In this document: positions 18,137 through 25,400 of the stretch, piece by piece
Layout: each line of letters starts with the position of its first letter
Position numbering within the stretch: position 1 is the first letter of the stretch
Assembly: GCA_012034595.1 (NCBI GenBank)
Contig: JAAUPE010000026.1
Coordinates: 1-59,185, forward strand
Length of the DNA stretch: 59,185 bases
Reading direction: 5' to 3'
Source of the DNA: Calothrix sp. CSU_2_0
Lineage (GTDB): Bacteria; Cyanobacteriota; Cyanobacteriia; Cyanobacteriales; Nostocaceae
The notes under the pieces: model-generated
The model's database searches: none
Told to the model about the DNA's origin: nothing
What the model saw: the letters and a program-made list of their open reading frames with translations, nothing else
Made by a program: the position numbers and the translations under genes

Positions 18137-18382
18137 TTAAAAATTTAAGTTGCCTAGCTTACGGAATTTAACGAAAAACTTATTTAGTAGTTGTAAGGAA
18201 GCCACTAAATCAATCTGATACTTAGTCAAAAAAACAGCTACAGATTCAATCTTTTTAATGCGTTCATTTTGACTTTTGACTAATCCTTTTAATTCTTCAA
18301 CTTGAGCATAGAGCTTTAAAACATCTTTATCTGGAATACCAGCCATAAAATTAACCCATAAATGATTAACCAACAAAGACAA
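18137..18382 (-). CDS. Small coiled-coil protein
   Basis: 81 aa. A central heptad helix (DVLKLYAQVEELKGLVKSQ, then NERIKKIESVAVFLTKYQ) and a C-terminal amphipathic helix. The start at 18382 may be upstream of the true one; the Met at residue 14 (MAGIPDKDVL) is an equally good candidate. Lies four bases upstream of the next operon gene. Probable partner of the adjacent coiled-coil rod. Confidence 0.6.
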   Translation of the reverse strand: MSLLVNHLWVNFMAGIPDKDVLKLYAQVEELKGLVKSQNERIKKIESVAVFLTKYQIDLVASLQLLNKFFVKFRKLGNLNF

Positions 18383-18431
18383 TGGATAACAACTAATAAA
18401 ATTAGAAATAATGTAATTAATGCTAATGGCA

Positions 18432-19067
18432 TTACTTCAAATAACCTTTAATAGCATTCAAATCTCGCTTAACCTTTTCACAATCCATACAAATCACACC
18501 CCCTTTCCCATCACCCCCCGCACACTCACCACCCCCACACCCAATACAATTTACTGAGTAATTAACAGAGAAACCTTCAGGGTATTCGTGAGCATATAAA
18601 ACAGAGTCTGTATCTTCAATTAAAAATACTTTTTTCTTTTTAGAAACTTTTACAGTGTATGACCTTATATAATCTCCAGATTTATAATTGTTATCCCATA
18701 AAGAGGTTAAACTTCCATTAGTATTTAAAAATAAAGCTGTTCTGAATAAAAAACCAGATTCAACAGGAAATACAGCATAATTAAGAGAAGGGAATTCAAG
18801 CGATGAATTGTTAAGTAAAAACATTGAAAAGATTACAGTCTCTAACGATTCCCAATTTGCATCATCACTTGCATCAGTAGAATCTTCATAAAGAATTCTA
18901 TCTAAACCGCCACCACCAAAATAATTAGTTTTTATTTGAATAAGATTCCCTATCGCGGGAAAAACAACATTAACAGGAGGTCTATCACTAATTATTTTTC
19001 CTTCCCTCCCCCCTGTAAGAGAAAAAGTAACTTCAGCTTTAAGCGCACCTTCACAATAAATAGTCAT
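18432..19067 (-). CDS. Beta-rich protein with cysteine-rich C-terminus
   Basis: 211 aa. The body looks strand-rich (EVTFSLTGGREGKIISD; VFPAIGNLIQIKTNYFGGGG). The C-terminus has CIGCGGGEC, a Gly-rich turn and CMDCEKVKRDL, i.e. CxxC-type pairs that could bind zinc or iron or form a cap. No family recognised. It overlaps the upstream fibre-like gene by four bases (ATGA type). Possibly a fibre accessory or tip protein. Confidence 0.7.
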   Translation of the reverse strand: MTIYCEGALKAEVTFSLTGGREGKIISDRPPVNVVFPAIGNLIQIKTNYFGGGGLDRILYEDSTDASDDANWESLETVIFSMFLLNNSSLEFPSLNYAVFPVESGFLFRTALFLNTNGSLTSLWDNNYKSGDYIRSYTVKVSKKKKVFLIEDTDSVLYAHEYPEGFSVNYSVNCIGCGGGECAGGDGKGGVICMDCEKVKRDLNAIKGYLK

Positions 19068-19666
19068 CGCACCTCCTGATAAAACAATTCAATGTGAGAA
19101 TCCCATAAATTTTGATTAATTGCACCTTCATTGCGGAATCCTAAAGTTAAATATTCTTCAGCCTGGGATTCAAAATATTGATTGATTAAATGTTCCTCAC
19201 AATAAATTGGAGAGAGGGCAGAATTCCAATTAAAATCAACTAAGCTCCCTATGCTCTCAGTCACAAACCTATCGAGATAATAACCACCGTTAGAAACATC
19301 GTTATTAAATGAAAGGAAAACTTTTAACTTAAGAACCTTAACTTTGTTACCGTTTAGACCAAATTCAGCAGACGGAAATCTTTTTCCACTTAATAAAATA
19401 GTGCTTTTAATTCTACTTTCCCATTGATTATTATTTCTAATCCATTCTTCTTTTATGTATCCATTTGAATCTATCTCACCCCATAATTTACCTTCATTTG
19501 GATTACTTGGCTCTACTTCGCTTAAATGCATCTCATCGTCCTCACTAATGAAAGTATTTGGGTTTATATTGGAATATTTGATTTTAAATGTGTTGTTACC
19601 ACGCTGGATAAATAACCAATCGTTTGGATTCGGTGATGAGATTGTTGGTAAATATTTAATATCCAT
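19064..19666 (-). CDS. Fibre-like protein A (short)
   Basis: 200 aa. Starts MDIKYLPTISSPNPNDWLF, the typical opening of phage fibre proteins that dock to a baseplate, and nearly the same start as the next protein upstream. A Trp-rich module follows (VEPSNPNEGKLWGEIDSNG, EEWIRNNNQWES). The C-terminal part differs from its paralogue, as expected if it carries a different binding specificity. Encoded one base downstream of the 19667 gene. Confidence 0.75.
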   Translation of the reverse strand: MDIKYLPTISSPNPNDWLFIQRGNNTFKIKYSNINPNTFISEDDEMHLSEVEPSNPNEGKLWGEIDSNGYIKEEWIRNNNQWESRIKSTILLSGKRFPSAEFGLNGNKVKVLKLKVFLSFNNDVSNGGYYLDRFVTESIGSLVDFNWNSALSPIYCEEHLINQYFESQAEEYLTLGFRNEGAINQNLWDSHIELFYQEVR

Positions 19667-20332
19667 TTACTTACGGACTAGTTGATAAGAAAAGCCACAG
19701 TTAACTGTATAGGTATTAATTGAAACCGTATAACTCCCGGATGAAAAAGGGAATGTCCCTATTATATTTTTTTTGTTGTTTGGTAATTCATTTATAGGTT
19801 TCTCGGTAATTACTAGAAGGTTTACATTTTGTTTTTGATAATCAGAGATTTGAGCAGCTTTAGCAGAAAAGCCAATCCCAGCTACATAATTATTAACAAA
19901 ATTAGCTTTATTCCCTATATGCAATCTTTTACCTAAAATTCCGTTACTAGGCATAGCATTACTCGAATAATAAAAGCCATAAAAACTTTTAATATAATAA
20001 TCAAAATCAGTATTCATCGGATACACTTGAGTTTGACTCATGGATGTTTCTGAAAACAAAAAGTCAAACACCTGACTCATCCATTTAAGTATGTTATTGC
20101 AATAAGAATAATTCCATTGTTGAATTAAATTATTATCTACATCTAATTCATTCCATATCATCCCTAGCTGTGGATTTTCAGGAGGATTAATACTAGTAAT
20201 AATTTGTGGTGTCACAGGTGTAGAAAATTCTAGATTTGATTTAAGTATTTTTCCAGTTAAGTCACCACTTTGGATTACAAAGTAATCCTCATCTTCCAAA
20301 GCGCTGATTTCGGGTAAATCTTTAATATCCAT
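19667..20332 (-). CDS. Fibre-like protein B
   Basis: 221 aa. Begins MDIKDLPEISALEDEDYFV, matching protein A and phage fibre N-termini. The Trp module is present (INPPENPQLGMIWNELDVD, then QQWNYSYCNNILKWMS). It ends GFSYQLVRK, the same last residues as the 12533 fibre. The C-terminal strand-rich domain is thus shared with the distal fibre, while the middle is unique. Overlaps the upstream gene by one base. Confidence 0.77.
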   Translation of the reverse strand: MDIKDLPEISALEDEDYFVIQSGDLTGKILKSNLEFSTPVTPQIITSINPPENPQLGMIWNELDVDNNLIQQWNYSYCNNILKWMSQVFDFLFSETSMSQTQVYPMNTDFDYYIKSFYGFYYSSNAMPSNGILGKRLHIGNKANFVNNYVAGIGFSAKAAQISDYQKQNVNLLVITEKPINELPNNKKNIIGTFPFSSGSYTVSINTYTVNCGFSYQLVRK

Positions 20333-20649
20333 TACTGAAGCTCTAAATAGATGAGTCGATAAATCGACGACAAGTATTGATTACTATTGCGGAATTTGAT
20401 TTCATTTCGTAAATAAGTAATTGCTAAGTAATCAGCTATCGGTGCATTGTTGAATTCTAAAAATTCACCATTTGCGGTGATAACTTCACCATTAGCTGTA
20501 ATTTCCCCATTCCTAACACATCGCCAGATCAAAGATGCAAGTATTCCTTGTGCTGAGTTGGGTAATCCAATCTCAGCTAAATTTATCCGCAATTCCTCAA
20601 GCGATTGAGATGAGGAATTACCAAATATTTCAGAGAAAGATAACTGCAT
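20332..20649 (-). CDS. Small structural-operon protein, paralogue of the next upstream gene
   Basis: 105 aa. The first 50 residues (SFSEIFGNSSSQSLEELRI, then LAEIGLPNSAQGILASLIW) align with those of the 108-aa protein at 20649-20975, so the pair arose by duplication. A duplicated decapeptide GEITANGEVITANGEFLE occurs in the middle. Overlaps both neighbours by one base. Function unknown; perhaps an adaptor between fibre and particle. Confidence 0.7.
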   Translation of the reverse strand: MQLSFSEIFGNSSSQSLEELRINLAEIGLPNSAQGILASLIWRCVRNGEITANGEVITANGEFLEFNNAPIADYLAITYLRNEIKFRNSNQYLSSIYRLIYLELQ

Positions 20650-20975
20650 TAAAAATCAGCAGCACTAACAGTTGATGGATCAAGCTTTTGCATATCAACC
20701 GTGTAGCTGTATTGTCTGTAATTCTGGTTATTCCGAGTCGTAAAGCTGTCTAAACCCTTTTCTACTGTTACTTGGATGTCTACGTTTGTTTCCTGGTTTG
20801 TCGAAGTTAGATAGGTTCCCGCAGTCAATATCAAGGCGACAAGTAAAGATTCTGCTGTATTGTTTGCTGTTGGAACTAAACCAATTGCAGCTAAATCAGA
20901 TTTTTTAATAATTAGTTCGGTTGCTGTTTGTGATGCATTAGTTCCAAAAACCTGTACTAAAGTTGGTTCAGCCAT
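20649..20975 (-). CDS. First gene of the structural operon, small adaptor-like protein
   Basis: 108 aa. Begins MAEPTLVQVFGTNASQTATE and continues with a helix-strand pattern shared with the 20332 protein (DLAAIGLVPTANNTAESLL). The C-terminal half (NVDIQVTVEKGLDSF) is strand-rich. The operon promoter must lie between here and the recombinase gene at 21205, a region containing AATCCGGTAATT repeats. Confidence 0.7.
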   Translation of the reverse strand: MAEPTLVQVFGTNASQTATELIIKKSDLAAIGLVPTANNTAESLLVALILTAGTYLTSTNQETNVDIQVTVEKGLDSFTTRNNQNYRQYSYTVDMQKLDPSTVSAADF

Positions 20976-21140
20976 TGTAATTTTTTAGTGGATTGTGCTA
21001 ATAATTCCAATCCTGTTGTAAGGGAATTTTAAAAAATAGTAAATAACCTCTTTTATGTAAATCCGGTAATTCACTGATGCTCTGAATACATTGTTGTGTA
21101 AGGATTATAGCGATATAAGTTAATTATTAAATTAAAAAAG

Positions 21141-21175
21141 TACCGGATTCACCAACGTAAATGGTTAATCCGGTA
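21141..21175. other. Candidate tyrosine-recombinase core site (or operator)
   Basis: Inverted 14-bp arms TACCGGATTCACCA and TGGTTAATCCGGTA (13 of 14 positions complementary) flank a 7-bp centre ACGTAAA. This is the layout of a tyrosine-recombinase crossover site, 29 bases upstream of the recombinase ATG. A further half-site AATCCGGTAATT lies at 21060-21071, repeating 21168-21179. It could instead be an operator for the divergent promoters. Confidence 0.55.
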
Positions 21176-21204
21176 ATTGAATCTAGAGGAGATAAAAGTT
21201 AAAA

Positions 21205-21783
21205 ATGAAAAATAATCGCTTTGGTCAAAGTGCGATTATTTCCGATAACGAATATTCTAAAATTCGTAGGGAATTTAAAAGCGAAAAGTACAGGCTAATT
21301 TGGGATATTGCATGGTACACCGGGGAACGTTGGGGGGCTTTGGTGCAATTGCGGGTTGAGGATGTTTACCAAAATGGGAAGCCACGGGAAACTATAACCT
21401 TTAGAGCGAACACGCGCAAGGCACGACCGGACGGGAAAAGGGAAACCAGACAGGTTCCGGTGCATCCAGCACTGCGAGATTCTCTGTCAGCTTACGTTCG
21501 CTACCTAGATGGTATTTGGCTGTTCCCGGCACGGGAAGGAGTGAGGCACATTGATATACGTCTTGCTGACAAGATTTTGAGAAGTGCTTTGACTCGTGCA
21601 GGGTTGGACCATAAGGGAATTAGCACCCATAGCACCCGTCGTAGTTTTATTACCAAACTAAACGAGAACGGTGTTGACGTGGCAACGATTCAGAAAATTA
21701 CTGGACATCGCGATTTAAAGGCTTTGGCTAAATATATAGAAATTCCTGTGGACAGGATTAAAGGAGCTATTAATTCGCTATGA
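21205..21783 (+). CDS. Minimal tyrosine recombinase/integrase
   Basis: 192 aa. Only the catalytic domain is present: Arg in TGERWGALVQL (R42), HSTRR (H142, R145), TGHRD (H168) and the nucleophile in LAKYIEIP (Y177). Full-size phage integrases are 300 aa or more; this size is like FimB/FimE invertases and some plasmid resolvases. All catalytic residues are there, so it should be active. Ribosome binding site GAGGAG is upstream at 21186-21191. It overlaps the amidase gene by ATGA, so the two are translationally coupled. A candidate core site lies directly upstream. Confidence 0.88.
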   Translation: MKNNRFGQSAIISDNEYSKIRREFKSEKYRLIWDIAWYTGERWGALVQLRVEDVYQNGKPRETITFRANTRKARPDGKRETRQVPVHPALRDSLSAYVRYLDGIWLFPAREGVRHIDIRLADKILRSALTRAGLDHKGISTHSTRRSFITKLNENGVDVATIQKITGHRDLKALAKYIEIPVDRIKGAINSL

Positions 21784-22307
21784 CGATATACGCGATTGAT
21801 TTTGGACACGGTTGTGGCTGTGACGGTGGGGCGGTTGGGATTAAAAAGGAAGAAGATTTAATTAATGCCGTTGGACCATTGTTAATTAAAAGGTTAATGG
21901 AATTAGGGCATGAGGTTATTGCTTGCCGTCCGAGTAAGGTATCCAGTACTAAAGATTCATTACAGCAAAGGTGCGATCGCGCTAATAATGCCAAAGCTAA
22001 TATTTTTGTCTCACTACATGCAAACGCCTTTAATGGCAAAGCTTACGGGACAGAAGTTTTTGCAATGTCGCCCCGTGGGGAGAAAATTGCACGGGATATT
22101 TGTAGAGAAATTTCATTGCTTGGATTTTTTAATCGGGGTGTGAAAAATGGTTCTCACCTTTATGTGGTCAAAAACACAAATATGGTCGCGGTGCTTGTTG
22201 AGATGTGTTTTATCGACTCACCAAGGGATGTAGCACTATTTGATGCTGAATCTATGGCTGATGCGATTTGTTTGGGCTTAACCGGGAAACTACCAGATGT
22301 TGCTTGA
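21780..22307 (+). CDS. N-acetylmuramoyl-L-alanine amidase (Amidase_3), endolysin-like
   Basis: 175 aa, catalytic domain only. Cleaves the amide bond between MurNAc and the stem peptide. Zinc/catalytic residues: H10 in DFGHG, the acidic KKEED loop, H80 in SLHANA and E141 in VEMCFID. There is no signal peptide, as usual for endolysins that rely on a holin. Coupled to the recombinase by ATGA overlap, an unusual pairing. Together with the holin-like gene at 12246 it would make a lysis pair. Confidence 0.9.
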   Translation: MTIYAIDFGHGCGCDGGAVGIKKEEDLINAVGPLLIKRLMELGHEVIACRPSKVSSTKDSLQQRCDRANNAKANIFVSLHANAFNGKAYGTEVFAMSPRGEKIARDICREISLLGFFNRGVKNGSHLYVVKNTNMVAVLVEMCFIDSPRDVALFDAESMADAICLGLTGKLPDVA

Positions 22308-22362
22308 TTGTTAATTGCTGAATACGCTAGAGTGCCTGTTACAAGGCAATGCAAGGTAATTT

Positions 22363-22644
22363 ATGGGTGGTAGAACTAGCACAACTTGGGAAAATGCTTG
22401 GAACAGTGGAATTACTAAACCAATTCGAGTTCCTGTCAAACTTGCCAAACAAGTGATTCGCTACGCTAGGGCTTTGGATGTAGGAAATGTAGGGATGACG
22501 GAGCAACTGATTGATGAATTTATTGAGTTAAAACGTCAACAGTCCCAAAGATTGCCACAACGCTTTTTTACTATGGATTCTCCACACTGGAAAGTGTTTA
22601 ATGAATTTCGTCGGTGGTTGAAATTTCGTTCTGAATTGGATTAA
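22363..22644 (+). CDS. Small RHH-like DNA-binding protein
   Basis: 93 aa. ITKPIRVPVKLAKQVIRYARALD has the pattern of cyanobacterial ribbon-helix-helix or plasmid antitoxin-like proteins (a basic strand, then a helix). The C-terminus is Trp/Arg-rich (FNEFRRWLKFRSELD). No toxin-like partner follows. Its 3' end overlaps the convergent 22641 gene by four bases. Confidence 0.6.
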   Translation: MGGRTSTTWENAWNSGITKPIRVPVKLAKQVIRYARALDVGNVGMTEQLIDEFIELKRQQSQRLPQRFFTMDSPHWKVFNEFRRWLKFRSELD

Positions 22645-22847
22645 TTGCGATCGCGAAGCGGCATCCTTGATGCATCGCAATGCGACATCCTTTTCTCTTT
22701 ATGTTTTTGGATTAAATATGTAATCAACCACACCTCACAAATAAACTCTTGTTTCTTCAAAATGGGTAATTCCTTCCAGGTTGGTAAAGATGGTGTTTTT
22801 TCGCGTCCTCTTTCCCAAATTTGCTTTACAGCTTGCGATATATTCAT
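22641..22847 (-). CDS. Small hypothetical protein
   Basis: 68 aa, basic. No recognised domain. Its ATG overlaps the stop codon of the upstream gene (TAATG), arguing that it is translated. The last 15 codons run through a dispersed repeat (the GCATCC...GATGC region near 22660), so the original C-terminus may have been altered. Confidence 0.5.
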   Translation of the reverse strand: MNISQAVKQIWERGREKTPSLPTWKELPILKKQEFICEVWLITYLIQKHKEKRMSHCDASRMPLRDRN

Positions 22848-23236
22848 TATCCCAACTCCTGACTCCCAATTCCTAACACTTCAAGTATTTTACTAACTGG
22901 CACTTTCTCACTCTCCAATGCTTGGATTTGGGGAATCAACCTTTTAGGGATATATTTACTTCTACCGATTAATTTACCATTTTGGTAATATTGCCAGTCG
23001 TACCAATATTCCTTGTAGTTCTTGCCTTTTTTACTAATAGAGCGAATTGTAATCCTACCCGTACCGTCTCCCATAACCCGTTTCCTAATGGTGGTAAGTG
23101 GGATTGTGTCCTCAGTTACCACCATTAGGAAAGTGTCTTCAGGTTCCTGTGTAATCTCATCCCAGTAAGGGTCATGGATTATTTTGGTTCGGTAGGGAGT
23201 GAGGGGAATTGTAAATAATTCGAGTTGATCGGTCAT
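22847..23236 (-). CDS. Hypothetical protein with tyrosine/lysine-rich domain
   Basis: 129 aa. The central GRITIRSISKKGKNYKEYW then WQYYQNGKLIGRSKYIPK resembles a small beta domain common in cyanobacterial element proteins (Tyr-rich strands ending in KYIPK, as in DUF6788-type proteins). The C-terminal ESEKVPVSKILEVLGIG looks like a helix for contacts. The stop TAA overlaps the ATG of the next gene. A hairpin ATTCACC / GGTGAAT lies directly upstream of its start and could be an operator. Confidence 0.65.
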   Translation of the reverse strand: MTDQLELFTIPLTPYRTKIIHDPYWDEITQEPEDTFLMVVTEDTIPLTTIRKRVMGDGTGRITIRSISKKGKNYKEYWYDWQYYQNGKLIGRSKYIPKRLIPQIQALESEKVPVSKILEVLGIGSQELG

Positions 23237-23258
23237 GATTCACCTCTGGGGTGAATTA

Positions 23259-23287
23259 TTGACTTGCACCAATTGGAAAACTGTAAT
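23259..23287 (+). promoter_or_regulatory. Plus-strand sigma-70-type promoter for a small RNA
   Basis: TTGACT (23259-23264), 17-base spacer, TGTAAT (23282-23287). The spacing is ideal. It faces a terminator at 23344 with no protein-coding gene between. Confidence 0.6.
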
Positions 23288-23293
23288 AAGTTT

Positions 23294-23369
23294 CCAATTC
23301 TTTGGAATAGCGAGTAGATCATAATTCTCGTAGTAATCATTTGAAGCCGTTTGTTGCGGCTTTTTTTTT
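23294..23369 (+). ncRNA. Candidate small RNA, about 75 nt
   Basis: Start is placed about 7 bases after the -10 box. The RNA would begin with a hairpin TTCCAA-TTCT-TTGGAA (23292-23307) and end at a Rho-independent terminator. No ORF of useful size lies inside, and it sits in the gap between two minus-strand genes of the element, so read-through from neighbours does not explain the plus-strand terminator. Target unknown. Confidence 0.5.
23344..23369 (+). terminator. Rho-independent terminator, plus strand
   Basis: Stem AAGCCG / CGGCTT, loop TTTGTTG, followed by an uninterrupted T run (23361-23369). The T run exists only in the plus direction. Confidence 0.85.
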
Positions 23370-23467
23370 ATGGGTATAGAATCTAACAGTTCATTTTGAA
23401 AATGTTCTCCTGTCATTGGAGATTCGTTGCTTAATAAGCACCTCTCGGCGCGTGACTGGTGTTTTTT

Positions 23468-24261
23468 CTATTGGTAGGTATGCAAGCTTGTTCGGTTCGG
23501 ATTTAGAACTTTGTAGAAAAATTCATTAAAATCAAAGTTCTTATCCCGACTCAAAAGCGCAATATTCGAGTCTTCAAGGTAGTAACATTCTCGCAATGCA
23601 GTTATTAACCACCCAACAGGATTTGTACATAAATTGAATAGTGTTTCTAGTCCTCGAAGTAATTTAGGGGAATTGAGGATACGTTTTTTGTAGATGGCTA
23701 CGCAAGCCTTGATTTCTGCTACTGGGAAGTAGAAAATTTCACATTTATCGTTGGTTAAATTAATCCCTACTTGCCTACAGATGGTTTTGATTAATTCTTT
23801 AGTCTCATTGGACACACAACGCTTGATAATATCTAAATCTTTCTGCTGCTGATGGAACCTGTTAGCCTGTTTTCTTAGTTCTTCCCGTCTTTCAGGTGTT
23901 ATTTTGGAACTCTCATGTACAGATTCGGATTGTTTTTTCTCAGTGTTTTTCAGGGGACTGATAGGTAGTAATCTTAACTTAAAACAATGCCAACTGAAGC
24001 GCTTTATGGGGGCAATGATTCCACATTCGATTAGTTTGTTGAATGCGTTTTTAAGTTGTCGAGGACAATATCCTTTACCACGCTCTTTGTTCACCCATTG
24101 GTTGAAGTCGATTAAGTCAGGCTCTATCTCTTCCCCAATTGGGTTGTGTTGTATTAGCCAATACCAAAGACGTTCGGCGCTACCTATAATTCCTTTTTTA
24201 AGACAGAATGATTCGTGCTTTTCTGTCCACTGGGTGGTTCTTTTTTTGTTGTTTCGTGCAT
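23468..24261 (-). CDS. Replication-initiator-like winged-helix protein, read through a -1 shift at A7
   Basis: 264 aa if a -1 shift occurs at a run of seven A (plus coordinates 24241-24247). The only in-frame start in the main frame is a GTG at 24094, but the frame upstream of it is clearly coding: ERLWYWLIQHNPIGEE then EPDLIDFNQWV, a winged-helix segment typical of cyanobacterial plasmid/phage replication proteins. The ATG at 24261 is in the other frame, and MHETTKK would join at A AAA AAA. The C-terminal 150 residues are helical with a conserved-looking NPVGWLITALREC. No ribosome binding site is evident at 24261. A one-base deficit in the A run is the alternative. Confidence 0.6.
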
Positions 24262-24321
24262 AATATTAGTAAGAATTTAAATAGTAATAAGCACCCTTCT
24301 TAGCGAAAGTATGGGTGTTTT

Positions 24322-24576
24322 TTATTGCTTATTCCTAGTTGATAGTAGGTTGTTAACTGCATTGTTGAGTGATTGCTTTGCTATTAGATTTTTTTGATAC
24401 ATAGTCGGGGTTGATAGGATTATTGATGCTGTCATTATTAGTAAGTCCCCTCCGTTTAACTCTGGGTATTCATCTTTAAGCCACATACATAACTCAAGGG
24501 ATGCATCCAATATTCTGCTTTTAATCCCTAATGATATTGTTAGGTAATTGAGTATTCTAATTAGCTTTTCCTTCAT
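24322..24576 (-). CDS. Small helical hypothetical protein
   Basis: 84 aa, helical throughout (IRILNYLTISLGIKSRI, LELCMWLKDEYPEL, LIMTASIILS). Not recognised. Starts directly after the stop of the upstream gene, so the two are one operon. No membrane helix of full length. Confidence 0.55.
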   Translation of the reverse strand: MKEKLIRILNYLTISLGIKSRILDASLELCMWLKDEYPELNGGDLLIMTASIILSTPTMYQKNLIAKQSLNNAVNNLLSTRNKQ

Positions 24577-25035
24577 TTAATACCTGTCACGTTCTAAGTC
24601 CCAAACTGCTTTTTCCCAATGCCATTGCATTTCTCTTCCTGGATTGCGTTGGATTGAATAATCTACCAATCGAGATGCGGTTTCTATGTCATTACCAACG
24701 AGTTTTAATAAGTGCGATCGCGTTTCTTCTTTTACTCCCTTGTATATGTTTGGTCGTTGTGGCTTGTGTTGCTTGGTTGCTTTGTTTCTTTTGGGTTTGT
24801 ATCTCGGTGGTGGTGAAGTCGGGAAACTAATAGCTGGCATGTGGAAGTTAAATCGATAACGAGATTTACCCAAAATCGGGATGAGACACAGAACAAATAC
24901 AACCCATAAGGTAATTACAAAAATCGTTGGTAATAACATGTTTTTCAAAATGAATTTTGGTAGATATTCATTCCCAACATGTGCGATTTTTGGTTTATTA
25001 GCATCAGGAAAAACCGCATACGCAAAAACCGTCAT
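24577..25035 (-). CDS. Membrane-anchored hypothetical protein
   Basis: 152 aa. One strong membrane helix (LLPTIFVITLWVVFVLCLIPIL, residues about 33-54), then a basic Pro/Lys-rich linker (PPPRYKPKRNKATKQHK) and a soluble C-terminal helical domain (ETRSHLLKLVGNDIETASRL to WHWEKAVWDLERDRY). That tail is common in cyanobacterial plasmid and phage proteins. Eighteen bases after the RHH gene. Confidence 0.65.
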   Translation of the reverse strand: MTVFAYAVFPDANKPKIAHVGNEYLPKFILKNMLLPTIFVITLWVVFVLCLIPILGKSRYRFNFHMPAISFPTSPPPRYKPKRNKATKQHKPQRPNIYKGVKEETRSHLLKLVGNDIETASRLVDYSIQRNPGREMQWHWEKAVWDLERDRY

Positions 25036-25053
25036 ACCTATGGGTACGACGGT

Positions 25054-25379
25054 TTAACTGTCTTTTGCTGGCAATTGATTAGAAAGCCCTTGTAGCGTAT
25101 TTAGTCTTTCACGCAGCTTATTGGCATGAACCTCTGTAGATTCAAGCTCTTTTTTCGTGTCCTCAATAAGCTGCTCAACTATTTTCCCAGGAGGTGAGTT
25201 AATTGACTGGCAAGAGAAACTTCCCCCCGTCCAATCATCTCTACCAGGTGTGATCGACTCACCCCGAAATTCTCGGCTATTTTGTCCAATCCCTCTAAGC
25301 TGTCTTCCGTAATTACTACGCTCACATGCTTTTTGAGTTGTCCATGCTCCCGGTGCTTGGCTTTCGGCACTTTCGCCAT
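25054..25379 (-). CDS. Ribbon-helix-helix regulator with frameshift-dependent coiled-coil extension
   Basis: The zero frame (25379 to 25179) encodes 66 aa: a basic N-terminus, VSVVITEDSLEGLDKIAEN and VSRSHLVEMIGRGE, a ribbon-helix-helix DNA-binding fold, ending LTHLLGK then TAG. The -1 frame continues without its own start codon as IVEQLIEDTKKELE and on for 42 residues of coiled coil to 25054, giving a 108-aa fusion. The stop is immediately preceded by G GGA AAA in slippery phase, with a stem 7 bases downstream. So two products, repressor and repressor plus coiled coil, are predicted. Three TCCT-N4-AGGA operators lie just upstream. A missing A in the run would give a simple fused gene instead. 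Confidence 0.7.
25113..25188 (-). promoter_or_regulatory. Candidate -1 programmed frameshift signal
   Basis: On the minus strand: heptamer GGGAAAA at 25188-25182 in zero-frame phase G GGA AAA, then TAG, a 7-base spacer in total, and an 11-bp perfect stem. The arms are GCAGCTTATTG at 25174-25164 and CAATAAGCTGC at 25123-25113, separated by a 40-nt loop. Confidence 0.55.
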
Positions 25380-25400
25380 ATTCAGTAACCATAATCAACT

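Noticed and set aside
25179-25398. 114-codon frame from 25398 as an independent gene
   Set aside because: Its first 70 codons are the shadow of the RHH gene; only the part after 25182 looks coding.
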